Assembly (NCBI RefSeq): GCF_028532485.1
Contig: NZ_CP116942.1
Coordinates: 1,302,001-1,366,000, forward strand
From: Iamia majanohamensis
GTDB lineage: Bacteria > Actinomycetota > Acidimicrobiia > Acidimicrobiales > Iamiaceae
Direction: 5' to 3'
DNA length: 64,000 nt
In this document: piece by piece, positions 56,285-64,000 of the stretch
How positions within the stretch are numbered: position 1 is the stretch's first letter
Layout of the letters: each line of letters begins with the position of its first letter
Position numbers and translations under genes: made by a program
Notes under the pieces: generated by a model
Databases searched by the model: none
What the model saw: only the letters and a program-made list of their open reading frames with translations
What the model was told of the DNA's origin: nothing

Positions 56285-56306
56285 TGCGGGGGGGTCTCCC
56301 CCCGCA
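56285..56306. terminator. Hairpin terminator downstream of the VWA gene
   Basis: TGCGGGGGG (56285-56293) pairs with CCCCCCGCA (56298-56306) around a 4-nt loop, 118 bp beyond the stop of the minus-strand VWA gene. The rest of the gap 56179-56423 shows no gene. Confidence 0.55.
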
Positions 56307-56423
56307 GAGGCGACGAGGGGCGAGGGACGAGCCCCCGACCGCCGGGATCGCTTCGGCGCGAGCGCCGCGAGCCCGCTCAGCTCGTCGGGGTGGAGCGAGC
56401 GCAGCGAGCGAACGACGACGAAG

Positions 56424-57398
56424 TCAGGGCAGTCGGCTGAACCAGAGGAGCGAGAGGGTCGAGCTGAGGAGGACGAGGGCCAGGCCCAGGCCCACGAACC
56501 AGAGCCCGATCTCGCGGAACTCGATGTCGAAGCCGACCGACGAGCCGATGTTGCGGTACACCTCGCGCAGCTCGCCCTCCGACGCGGCCGCGAAGGCCTT
56601 GCCGTCGGTGGCCTCGGCGATGCGCTCGAGAGCCTCCCGGTCGACGTCGACGGGGATGGGCGCGGGCTCCGAGGGCAGGACGATCACCCCGTCGTCGGTG
56701 CCGAAGGCGATGGTGTTGACCGGGACCCCTTCCTCCCGGGCCGCGTTGGCGCCGACGGAGTCGGGTCGGCCCACGGTGGTCTTGCCGTCGGACATGAGAA
56801 CGATGGAGGCCGGCACCTCCTCGTTCTCGAGGTCGTCCTCGGCCGGCGGGGCCTGCTTGACGGCCTGGAGGGCGGCGAAGATGGCCTCGCCGATGGCGGT
56901 GCGCTCGTCGAGCTCGAGGCCGTCGATGGCGGTCCGCACCCGGGCCCGGTCGGTGGTGGGGGGCACCAGGATGGTGCCCGAGCCGTTGAAGCCGACCAGC
57001 CCCACGTTGATCTTCTCGGGGATGTCGTCGAGGAACGTCTTGGCCGCGGCCTGGGCCGCCTCCAGCCGGTTGGGCGGCACGTCCTCGGCCATCATCGACA
57101 GGGACGTGTCGATGGCCAGGATCACCGTGGCCCGCTCGAGCGGCACGCGCTCCTCGCGGGCCGGGCGGGCCAGGGCCACGACCATCGAGGAGAGGGCGAG
57201 GAGCACGACGATGGCGGGGATGTGGCGGCGCCACCCGGGCGAGCGGGGGGCCACGCTCTGGAGCAGGTCGAGGTTGGTGAACCGCACCGCGTAGGTGCGG
57301 CGCCGGGTCTGGAGGACGACGTAGACCACCCCGAGGGCGGCGACCAGCGCCAGCAGCCACAGCTTGCCGGGGGAGAGGTAGGTGATGGCGAGGGTCAT
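56424..57398 (-). CDS. VWA-domain membrane protein (BatA-like)
   Basis: A 324-residue protein. Membrane helices lie at about 12-28 and 60-80 and again at 297-318. The VWA domain between them starts VILAIDTSLSM (MIDAS DxSxS) and includes ERTAIGEAIFAAL and SIVLMSDGKTT. It is encoded in the same direction downstream of DUF58 and MoxR genes, the classical MoxR-DUF58-VWA set linked to assembly or activation of envelope complexes. Confidence 0.88.
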   Translation of the reverse strand: MTLAITYLSPGKLWLLALVAALGVVYVVLQTRRRTYAVRFTNLDLLQSVAPRSPGWRRHIPAIVVLLALSSMVVALARPAREERVPLERATVILAIDTSLSMMAEDVPPNRLEAAQAAAKTFLDDIPEKINVGLVGFNGSGTILVPPTTDRARVRTAIDGLELDERTAIGEAIFAALQAVKQAPPAEDDLENEEVPASIVLMSDGKTTVGRPDSVGANAAREEGVPVNTIAFGTDDGVIVLPSEPAPIPVDVDREALERIAEATDGKAFAAASEGELREVYRNIGSSVGFDIEFREIGLWFVGLGLALVLLSSTLSLLWFSRLP

Positions 57399-57414
57399 GG
57401 GGGGCTCGTGCGGG

Positions 57415-58353
57415 TCAGGCGGGGTGGGGGGCGATGTCGCCCAGCCGGTCGCGCCGGCGGGCCACGAAGTGGACGATGTCGAGGAGCCAGTCGCGGTCGG
57501 TGCGCAGCTGGAGGTGGTCGGCGCCGGCGCTGCGGATGGCCGCCGCGATGGCGTCGCGCTGGGCCTGGGCCGCAGCGGCGTAGCGCTCGCGCACCTTGGG
57601 GTTGGCGGTCTGGATCTCGAGCACCTCGCCGGTCCGGGGGTCGACGAGCGACAGCACGCCGACCGAGGGGAGCTCGACCTCGCGGGGGTCGACGACCTCG
57701 ATGCACACCGTCTCGTGGCGCACGGCCACCTGGGCCAGGCGCCGCTGCCACTCCTCGGGCGGGTCGAGGAAGTCGGAGATGACGGTGACCAGGCCCCGGC
57801 GCCGGGCGATGCCGCCCACCGTCGCCAGGGCGGCGGCCAGGTCGGTGCGGCCGTCGGGCTCGTGGGTGGCCGAGACGAGGCGGTGCAGCACCGCCATCAG
57901 GTGGTCCTTGCCCCCCCGGGCGGGCACGATCTGGGTGCCCTCGGGGGCGGCCAGCACGGCGCCGATGCGGTTGCCGGTGCGGTGGGTGAGGAAGCCGACG
58001 GCGGCCGCGGCCGACACCGCCAGGTCGCGCTTCTCGCACCAGGCGGTGCCGAAGTCGAGGCTCGGGGACTCGTCGGCCAGGATCCAGCACTCGAGCTCAC
58101 GGTCGGCGATGGTCTCGCGGACGTGCGGGTCGGTCATGCGGGCGGTGACGTTCCAGTCGATGCGCCGCACGTCGTCGCCGGGGGCGTAGACGCGGGTCTC
58201 GCCCTGCTCGGAGCCCTGGCCCGGGACCAGCCCCATGTACTCGCCGTGGAGCAGGCCGTCGAGGCGGCGGCGCACGACGAGGTCGAGGCGCCGCAGCACC
58301 TCGGAGGGGTCGCTCTGGCGGACCCGGGGCGGGACGTTGGCCGGTGCGGGCAC
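57415..58353 (-). CDS. DUF58-domain protein
   Basis: A 312-residue soluble protein. GETRVYAPGDDVRRIDWNVTARM is the DUF58 signature, followed by a degenerate VWA-like fold (ECWILADESPSLDFGT, GLVTVISDFLDPPEEW) in which the MIDAS-like DESPS is kept. No membrane helices. Its gene lies 3 nt after moxR and 16 nt before the VWA gene, so the three proteins are made together. Confidence 0.85.
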   Translation of the reverse strand: MPAPANVPPRVRQSDPSEVLRRLDLVVRRRLDGLLHGEYMGLVPGQGSEQGETRVYAPGDDVRRIDWNVTARMTDPHVRETIADRELECWILADESPSLDFGTAWCEKRDLAVSAAAAVGFLTHRTGNRIGAVLAAPEGTQIVPARGGKDHLMAVLHRLVSATHEPDGRTDLAAALATVGGIARRRGLVTVISDFLDPPEEWQRRLAQVAVRHETVCIEVVDPREVELPSVGVLSLVDPRTGEVLEIQTANPKVRERYAAAAQAQRDAIAAAIRSAGADHLQLRTDRDWLLDIVHFVARRRDRLGDIAPHPA

Positions 58354-58356
58354 GGG

Positions 58357-59643
<1,287 letters not shown>

Positions 59644-59814
59644 CTGTCCTCCGGGTGGTCCGGTCGGCCGGGGGGGGCGGGGCACGGCGGGTGCGAGCGT
59701 GGGTCTCGCCAGGGTAGAGGGCCCGGACCGCCGGGTGACCCTCGCCCCGGGCCCGCGACGACCTCCGTCCGGCTGCCGTGACCAGGTGCGACCGGCGGGG
59801 AGGGCGCGCAGGGG

Positions 59815-59820
59815 TACCTT
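59815..59820 (+). promoter_or_regulatory. -10 box TACCTT for the two-component operon
   Basis: TACCTT ends 7 nt before the ATG at 59828, implying a leaderless operon mRNA. Confidence 0.55.
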
Positions 59821-59827
59821 GCGGGGC

Positions 59828-60541
59828 ATGCGGTTGCTGGTGGTCGAGGACGAGGTCGACCTGGCCGACGCCCTGGCCCGGGGCCTGCGCCGGGAGGGCT
59901 ACGCGGTCGACGTGGCCCACGACGGGGCCGAGGCGCTCGAGCGCCTGCGGGTCACCGCCTACGACCTGCTCTGCCTCGACCTCAACCTCCCCGACGTCGA
60001 CGGCCTGGAGCTGTGCCGCCGCCTCCGCACCGACCCGACCCTGGCGCCGGGCGACGACGTGCCCGCCCCGCGGGTGCTGATGCTGACCGCCCGGGACTCG
60101 GTCGACGACCGGGTCGTCGGCCTCGACGAGGGGGCCGACGACTACCTGGTGAAGCCCTTCTCCTTCGCCGAGGTCTCGGCCCGGGTGCGGTCGCTGCTGC
60201 GGCGCGACGCGGGCCGCACCGGCTCCGAGCTGCGGGTCGGGCCCCTCCGGCTCGACGGCGCCCGCTTCGAGGCCTGGCGCGACGACCGCCGCCTCGACCT
60301 CACGGCCAAGGAGTTCGCCCTGCTCCGGTACTTCATGGCCCACCCCGGGCACGTGATGAGCCAGGAGCGCCTGCTCGAGCACGTGTGGGACGAGCACGCC
60401 GACCCGTTCACCAACACCGTGCGGGTCACCGTGGGCACCCTGCGGCGCAAGCTCCAGCACGACGACGAGGAGCCGCTCATCGAGACGGTCGTCGGGCGCG
60501 GCTACCGCCTGGTCGACGCCGAGGGCGGCGACCGACCGTGA
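59828..60541 (+). CDS. OmpR-family response regulator
   Basis: A 237-residue regulator. The receiver domain has Glu-Asp in VVEDEVDLA, phospho-acceptor Asp51 in LLCLDLNLPDVDG, Thr in LMLTARDS and Lys in YLVKPFSF. The winged-helix DNA-binding domain (about 130-230) ends ETVVGRGYRLVD. It is activated by the histidine kinase encoded by the overlapping next gene (GTGA). Targets unknown. Its operon is divergent from moxR. Confidence 0.93.
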   Translation: MRLLVVEDEVDLADALARGLRREGYAVDVAHDGAEALERLRVTAYDLLCLDLNLPDVDGLELCRRLRTDPTLAPGDDVPAPRVLMLTARDSVDDRVVGLDEGADDYLVKPFSFAEVSARVRSLLRRDAGRTGSELRVGPLRLDGARFEAWRDDRRLDLTAKEFALLRYFMAHPGHVMSQERLLEHVWDEHADPFTNTVRVTVGTLRRKLQHDDEEPLIETVVGRGYRLVDAEGGDRP

Positions 60542-61884
60542 TCCCGCCCGGGCCGGCGGCGGGGTCCGACGGGCCGGGTCCCCCGCGCCCTCCTGCGTCG
60601 CCGGGCTCCACGCCGGCCGAGCCCACGTCGGCCCGGATGACCACCCGCCGGGTCGAGGAGCTGGCCCTGCGCCTGCCCGACTGGATGGGCTCGATCCGGT
60701 TCCGGCTCACCGCCCTGTACTCCATCGTGCTCTTCGGGCTGGCGGCCACGCTCGTGGCGGGGATCTACCTGGCCCTGGCCGCCCGCCTCGACGACGACTC
60801 CATGGCCCGCAGCCGGGCCGCGGTCATCACCCAGGTGCAGCCGGACGGGACGGTGGTCCGGGTGCCGGTGGAGGTCACCGAGCTGGAGAGCTTCGAGGAG
60901 GGGGTCAACCGCCGGGCCCTGCAGCTGCTGCGGACCTACAGCTTCTCCGCCCTCGGGGTGCTCTTCGTGGCCAGCCTCGGCGTGGGCTGGCTCATCGCCG
61001 GCCGGGTCCTGGCCCCCATCGACCGCATCACCGCGGTGGCCCGCGACATCCAGGCCACCGACATGTCGCGGCGCATCGCCCTGCGGGGCCCGCCCGACGA
61101 GCTGAAGGACCTGGCCGACACCTTCGACGACATGCTGGGCCGCCTCGACGACGCCTTCTCCCAGCAGCAGCGCTTCATCCAGGAGGCGTCCCACGAGCTG
61201 CGCAACCCCCTGGCGGTCATCCGCACCAACCTCGACGTGGCCCTGGCCGACCCGGACGCCTCCGAGGAGGACCTCCGCCAGACGGCCGAGGTGGTGAACC
61301 GCTCGGTCACCCGCATGGCCGTGCTGGTCGACGACCTGCTGGCCTACGCCCGGGAGGGGGCGCCGTCGCGGCCGCGCCGCCGGGTGCCGCTGGTCGAGGT
61401 GGTCGACGACACCGTCGCCGAGTTCGGGGCCACCGCCTCGGCCCGGGGCCTGGGCCTGGAGGTGGAGCCGGCGGCCGTGCCGGTGCAGGCCGCCGCCGTG
61501 GTCCTGGCCGACCGGGTGGCCGTGCGCCAGGCCGTGGCCAACCTGGTGGCCAACGCCGTGCGCCTGGCGCCGGAGGGCACCACCGTCCGGCTCGCCCTCG
61601 GCGTGGCCGGGCCCTGGGCCTGGGTCGCGGTCGACGACGCCGGCCCCGGCATCCCCGAGGGCGACCACGAGCGGGTCTTCGAGCGCTTCTGGCGGGGTGA
61701 CGGGCTCCGGGCCCGGGCCGAGGGCCGCAGCGGCCTGGGCCTCTCCATCGTGCGCGAGATCGCCGAGGCCCACGGGGGCGAGGTGCGCCTCGCCGACAAC
61801 GGGCGGGGCGGCTCCACCTTCACCCTGTGGCTGCCCGCCGCCGGCTCCGACCCCACCCCGGCCCCGGCGCCCGCCGCCACCTGA
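60538..61884 (+). CDS. Sensor histidine kinase
   Basis: A 448-residue membrane kinase. Two membrane helices (about 60-82 and 138-160) flank a short outside sensor loop. HAMP follows, then HisKA with phospho-acceptor His219 in ASHELRNPLAVIRTNLDVAL and HATPase with ANLVANAVR (N box), VDDAGPGIP (G1) and GRSGLGLSIVREI (G2). GTG at 60538 overlaps the response regulator's stop; ATG 60637 is an alternative that removes a disordered Pro-rich N-terminus. Confidence 0.92.
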   Translation: MIPPGPAAGSDGPGPPRPPASPGSTPAEPTSARMTTRRVEELALRLPDWMGSIRFRLTALYSIVLFGLAATLVAGIYLALAARLDDDSMARSRAAVITQVQPDGTVVRVPVEVTELESFEEGVNRRALQLLRTYSFSALGVLFVASLGVGWLIAGRVLAPIDRITAVARDIQATDMSRRIALRGPPDELKDLADTFDDMLGRLDDAFSQQQRFIQEASHELRNPLAVIRTNLDVALADPDASEEDLRQTAEVVNRSVTRMAVLVDDLLAYAREGAPSRPRRRVPLVEVVDDTVAEFGATASARGLGLEVEPAAVPVQAAAVVLADRVAVRQAVANLVANAVRLAPEGTTVRLALGVAGPWAWVAVDDAGPGIPEGDHERVFERFWRGDGLRARAEGRSGLGLSIVREIAEAHGGEVRLADNGRGGSTFTLWLPAAGSDPTPAPAPAAT

Positions 61885-61955
61885 CCGGCGCCCGGCCCCG
61901 GTGGGTCGTCCGGGGACGGCCGGTCTACGGTCGGTCGCCCCAACCGAGGAGAGCC

Positions 61956-62291
61956 ATGAGCATCGTCATCATCAACGCCATCACCGTCCCGAGCGACAGC
62001 GGCGACGAGCTGGCCCAGCGCTTCGCCGCCCGGGCCGGCGCGGTCGACGGCCAGGAGGGCTTCGAGGGCTTCGAGCTGCTGAAGCCCACCGACGGCCGGG
62101 ACCAGTGGCTGGTGGTGACGCGCTGGCGCGACCAGGAGTCCTTCGAGGCCTGGATGGCGTCGCCGGCCTTCGGCCACGGGCACCGCTCGGCCCAGGAGCG
62201 CGAGGGCGGCGACGCCCCGCCCCCGGTGTCGGTGTCGAGCGAGGTCTGGACCTTCGCCCCCGCGGGCGGCTCGCAGCCCCAGGACGGCTGA
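61956..62291 (+). CDS. Antibiotic-biosynthesis-type monooxygenase, probable heme-degrading (IsdG/MhuD-like)
   Basis: A 111-residue dimeric alpha/beta-barrel protein. It keeps the three residues that define heme-degrading IsdG/MhuD enzymes, at the same numbering: Asn7 (IVIINAITV), Trp66 (SFEAWMASP) and His76 (FGHGHRS). Predicted reaction is oxidative opening of heme to release iron. ATG at 61956 is preceded by GAGGAG. A TACGGT box is at 61925-61930, so this gene has a short leader. Confidence 0.82.
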   Translation: MSIVIINAITVPSDSGDELAQRFAARAGAVDGQEGFEGFELLKPTDGRDQWLVVTRWRDQESFEAWMASPAFGHGHRSAQEREGGDAPPPVSVSSEVWTFAPAGGSQPQDG

Positions 62292-62337
62292 GCTGCTCGC
62301 CACGGGCCTCTCCGCCGCGCACGACGTCGGCGCCTGG

Positions 62338-62664
62338 GTGGTCGTCGTCGGCAACGGCGTGGCCGGGGCGTGGGCCCTGGCCGCGCACCGTCGGACCGCC
62401 CTCCGGGTGGCCGCCCTGTGGTGGTTCACGGTCGCCGTGCAGGCCTCGATCTTCGTCGAGGTCGCCATCGGCGTCGCCTACCAGCGCAGCTCGGGCATCG
62501 AGCCCTCCCAGCTGCACCTGCTCTACGGCTTCGCCTCGCTGTTCGGGGTGGGGATCCTCTACTCGTACCGCAACCAGCTGGCCGACCGGCTCTACCTGCT
62601 CTACGGGCTGGGGGGCCTGTTCCTCATGGGGATGGGCATCCGCTCGATGGTGCTGCACACCTGA
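62338..62664 (+). CDS. Small membrane protein, hypothetical
   Basis: A 108-residue protein with three to four membrane helices (around 2-15, 24-45, 58-75 and 84-104) and a basic end-of-helix pattern (YSYRNQLADRLYLLYG). GTG at 62338 is the first ordinary start after the monooxygenase stop, but the frame is open back to that stop, so a CTG-started longer form would include a fuller first helix. No family recognised; presumably co-transcribed with the upstream gene. Confidence 0.65.
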   Translation: MVVVGNGVAGAWALAAHRRTALRVAALWWFTVAVQASIFVEVAIGVAYQRSSGIEPSQLHLLYGFASLFGVGILYSYRNQLADRLYLLYGLGGLFLMGMGIRSMVLHT

Positions 62665-62784
62665 CCGCAGGTGGGCGCACCCGGGGTCCCGCCACCGGGT
62701 GCGGCCGGCGGCGGGACCGAGGTGCGCCGTCCCCGGGGCGGGGCGCCGTTGCCCGGGCCCCGGGGACGGGAGCTGCTCCGCGTG

Positions 62785-63261
62785 CTAGCCCGACCGGGGC
62801 ATGGCGGAGGCGGGGATGCGGCCGTAGCCGACGAGGTTCGAGGTCCAGTAGCTGTCGAGGCGGTCCTCCCGCACCGGCATGCTGCTGTTGCGGGCGTGGA
62901 TGATCGTGCCGTCGCCGGCGTAGAGGGCGACGTGGCTGACCCGGCCGCCGGGCCCGCTGGAGCTGTAGAAGACGAGGTCGCCGGGCTGGAGCTGGCTGCG
63001 GGAGATCCGGTCGGTCCAGTCGAACTGGCCGCTCGACGTGCGGGGGATGGTCACCCCGGCCTGCCCCCACGCCCACGAGGTCAGCCCGGAGCAGTCGAAG
63101 CCGCTCTTCGGGGTGGAGCCGCCGTAGGTGTAGCGGGTGCCGATCTGGCCGCGGGCGTGCTCGACGGCGGCGTTGCCGGGGGTGCAGGCCGAGAGGGCGC
63201 CGGCCAGGACGAGGAGGGCGAGGGCGGCCACCGCGGGGGCGAGCCGGAGACGTCGGGTCAC
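62785..63261 (-). CDS. NlpC/P60-family peptidoglycan hydrolase lipoprotein
   Basis: A 158-residue lipoprotein. The signal peptide ends at lipobox LAGALSAC. The papain-like NlpC/P60 domain has nucleophile Cys in SGFDCSGLTSWAWGQ, the first His in VSHVALYAGDG and the second in TIIHARNSS. It cleaves peptide stems of the wall. GTG 63261 was chosen; another in-frame GTG at 63279 would add six residues. A TACGTT box lies further upstream in the 218-bp gap to the next gene, which shows no other feature. Confidence 0.88.
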   Translation of the reverse strand: MTRRLRLAPAVAALALLVLAGALSACTPGNAAVEHARGQIGTRYTYGGSTPKSGFDCSGLTSWAWGQAGVTIPRTSSGQFDWTDRISRSQLQPGDLVFYSSSGPGGRVSHVALYAGDGTIIHARNSSMPVREDRLDSYWTSNLVGYGRIPASAMPRSG

Positions 63262-63479
63262 GAGGGGAGGTCCGATCACGAAGATGTCGATTGCGTGACG
63301 GAACGTAATGTCCCCGCAACGGCCCGGGCAAGGCACCCCCGTCGCGGGGCTGCGGACCCGGGCCGACGCAGGGCGCGTCGCCACCGCGACCCGATCGGCA
63401 GGTGTGTCAGAGGTGTGAAGGTTCCGGGCGCGAGCACCCCGACGGGTGGTCGGCGCGGACCGCCCGGGGACGGCGATCG

Positions 63480-63716
63480 CTACAGGTGGACCACCGGGCA
63501 GGTCACCGTCCGGGTGATGCCCGTGACCATCTGGACCCGCGAGACGACCATCTTGCCGAGCTCGTCGACCGTGTCGGCCTCGGCCCGGGCGATGACGTCG
63601 TAGCTGCCGGTGACGCCCTCGGCCGAGGTGATGCCGGCGATGCCGGCCACCTCCTCGGCCACCTGGGCGGCCTTGCCGACCTCGGTCTGGATCAGGACGT
63701 AGGCGCTGACGGCCAC
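63480..63716 (-). CDS. Stand-alone Lrp/AsnC ligand-binding (RAM) domain protein
   Basis: A 78-residue protein consisting only of the RAM fold of Lrp/AsnC regulators (AYVLIQTEVGKAAQVAEEVAGIAG, EGVTGSYDVIARAEADTVDELGKMV). No DNA-binding helix-turn-helix is encoded next to it. Such proteins form small-molecule-binding oligomers. GTG at 63716 has AGGAGG at short spacing. The divergent gap 63717-63887 shows no gene. Confidence 0.85.
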   Translation of the reverse strand: MAVSAYVLIQTEVGKAAQVAEEVAGIAGITSAEGVTGSYDVIARAEADTVDELGKMVVSRVQMVTGITRTVTCPVVHL

Positions 63717-63887
63717 GGTTCCTCCTCGGGTCGGGCGGGCGCCCCGGGGGGCGCGGCGTCGGGCGCCCAGGCTAGCGGTGGCCGGGGGACGGGGCGGGGG
63801 CCGCAGTGGCTCACCCCCGCGGGTGAGCAGATGTGACGATCTGGTGACAGACCGGGACTGGGGGCGGCCGGCGTCGAACCCCTTGCC

Positions 63888-64000
63888 ATGCGCGATCGGC
63901 CCCCCTCCCTGCCGCCGGCGCTCGATGCCGAGCTGGACGAGGCCCTCAGCCTCGTCCCCCTGGTCGACGTGGTGCCCGACCTGGCCGACCGCGTCTTCCA
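63888..64000 (+). CDS. Start of an unidentified protein (partial)
   Basis: ATG at 63888 opens a frame that runs off the window. The 37 visible residues begin MRDRPPSLPPALDAELDEAL and are acidic and Leu/Val-rich. Too short to assign. The start codon has neither a clear Shine-Dalgarno nor a strong -10 box at the usual distance. Confidence 0.5.
   Translation, partial: MRDRPPSLPPALDAELDEALSLVPLVDVVPDLADRVF

Noticed and set aside
56377-56423. GAGCGAGCGCAGCGAGCG as another dispersed element
   Set aside because: It is a simple GAGCG-type repetition found once and lacks the GCGAATCG half-sites.

Overview
The window is a very GC-rich chromosomal segment with almost no intergenic space, many GTG starts and many 4-base start/stop overlaps (GTGA, ATGA). 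The gene set points to an actinobacterium: a mycothiol S-conjugate amidase (Mca), SOS boxes of the CGAAC-n4-GTTCG type, an ImuA'/ImuB/DnaE2 mutasome, an LLM-class (F420-type) oxidoreductase, an SCO6745-family protein and a discrete FAS-II cluster. My best guess is class Acidimicrobiia (Iamia-like). That is an inference from composition and gene style, not a database match.

Layout. 1-4.6 kb: end of gpsA, a glycosidase-like hypothetical, a class III nucleotide cyclase and an L,D-transpeptidase. 4.6-9.1 kb: a GH38 mannosidase divergent from a C69 peptidase, an RpiB-like isomerase and a GYD protein. 9.1-12.6 kb: small proteins including a nonapeptide-repeat protein, RNase HII, a frameshifted lipoprotein and a NifU-N/Nfu-N protein. 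12.6-15.3 kb: imuA'-imuB behind an SOS box. 15.3-22.7 kb: a methyltransferase, a CocE/NonD hydrolase lipoprotein, a membrane protein, a uridine-kinase-like protein, and a Gfo/Idh oxidoreductase coupled to a PmoA-like protein. 22.7-28.6 kb: a hypothetical gene lacking a clear stop, SOS-controlled dnaE2, a lipoprotein and a TrmH methyltransferase. 28.6-32.2 kb: a repeat array, two membrane/lipoproteins and an IS110-family insertion with a long structured left end. 32.2-46.2 kb: SPFH/NfeD, Mca, SCP2, a ChbG deacetylase, a nuclease, thiolase, nitroreductase, amidase, SDRs, thioesterase, LLM oxidoreductase and a HAD phosphatase. 46.2-53.9 kb: FAS-II genes (fabI, carboxyltransferase, fabF, acpP, fabG, fabH, a biotinyl-like carrier, fabD, and divergent fabZ) around a twin-palindrome control region. 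53.9-64 kb: TauE/SafE, pyruvate kinase, a VWA/DUF58/MoxR cluster, a two-component system, a heme-oxygenase-like monooxygenase, an NlpC/P60 lipoprotein and a stand-alone Lrp-type RAM domain.

Three genome-scale signals are not explained by gene calls. (1) A dispersed element made of two GCGAATCG half-sites 11-12 bp apart occurs in five intergenic regions (about 12 copies), as singles, pairs, a 53-bp array and a 33-bp array. (2) Most monocistronic starts lie 6-10 nt downstream of a TAnnnT-type -10 hexamer, which indicates widespread leaderless transcripts. Two divergent gene pairs use symmetric, overlapping or near-adjacent -10 boxes. (3) The IS110 element carries about 225 bp of structured non-coding DNA upstream of its transposase, the expected place for a bridge RNA.
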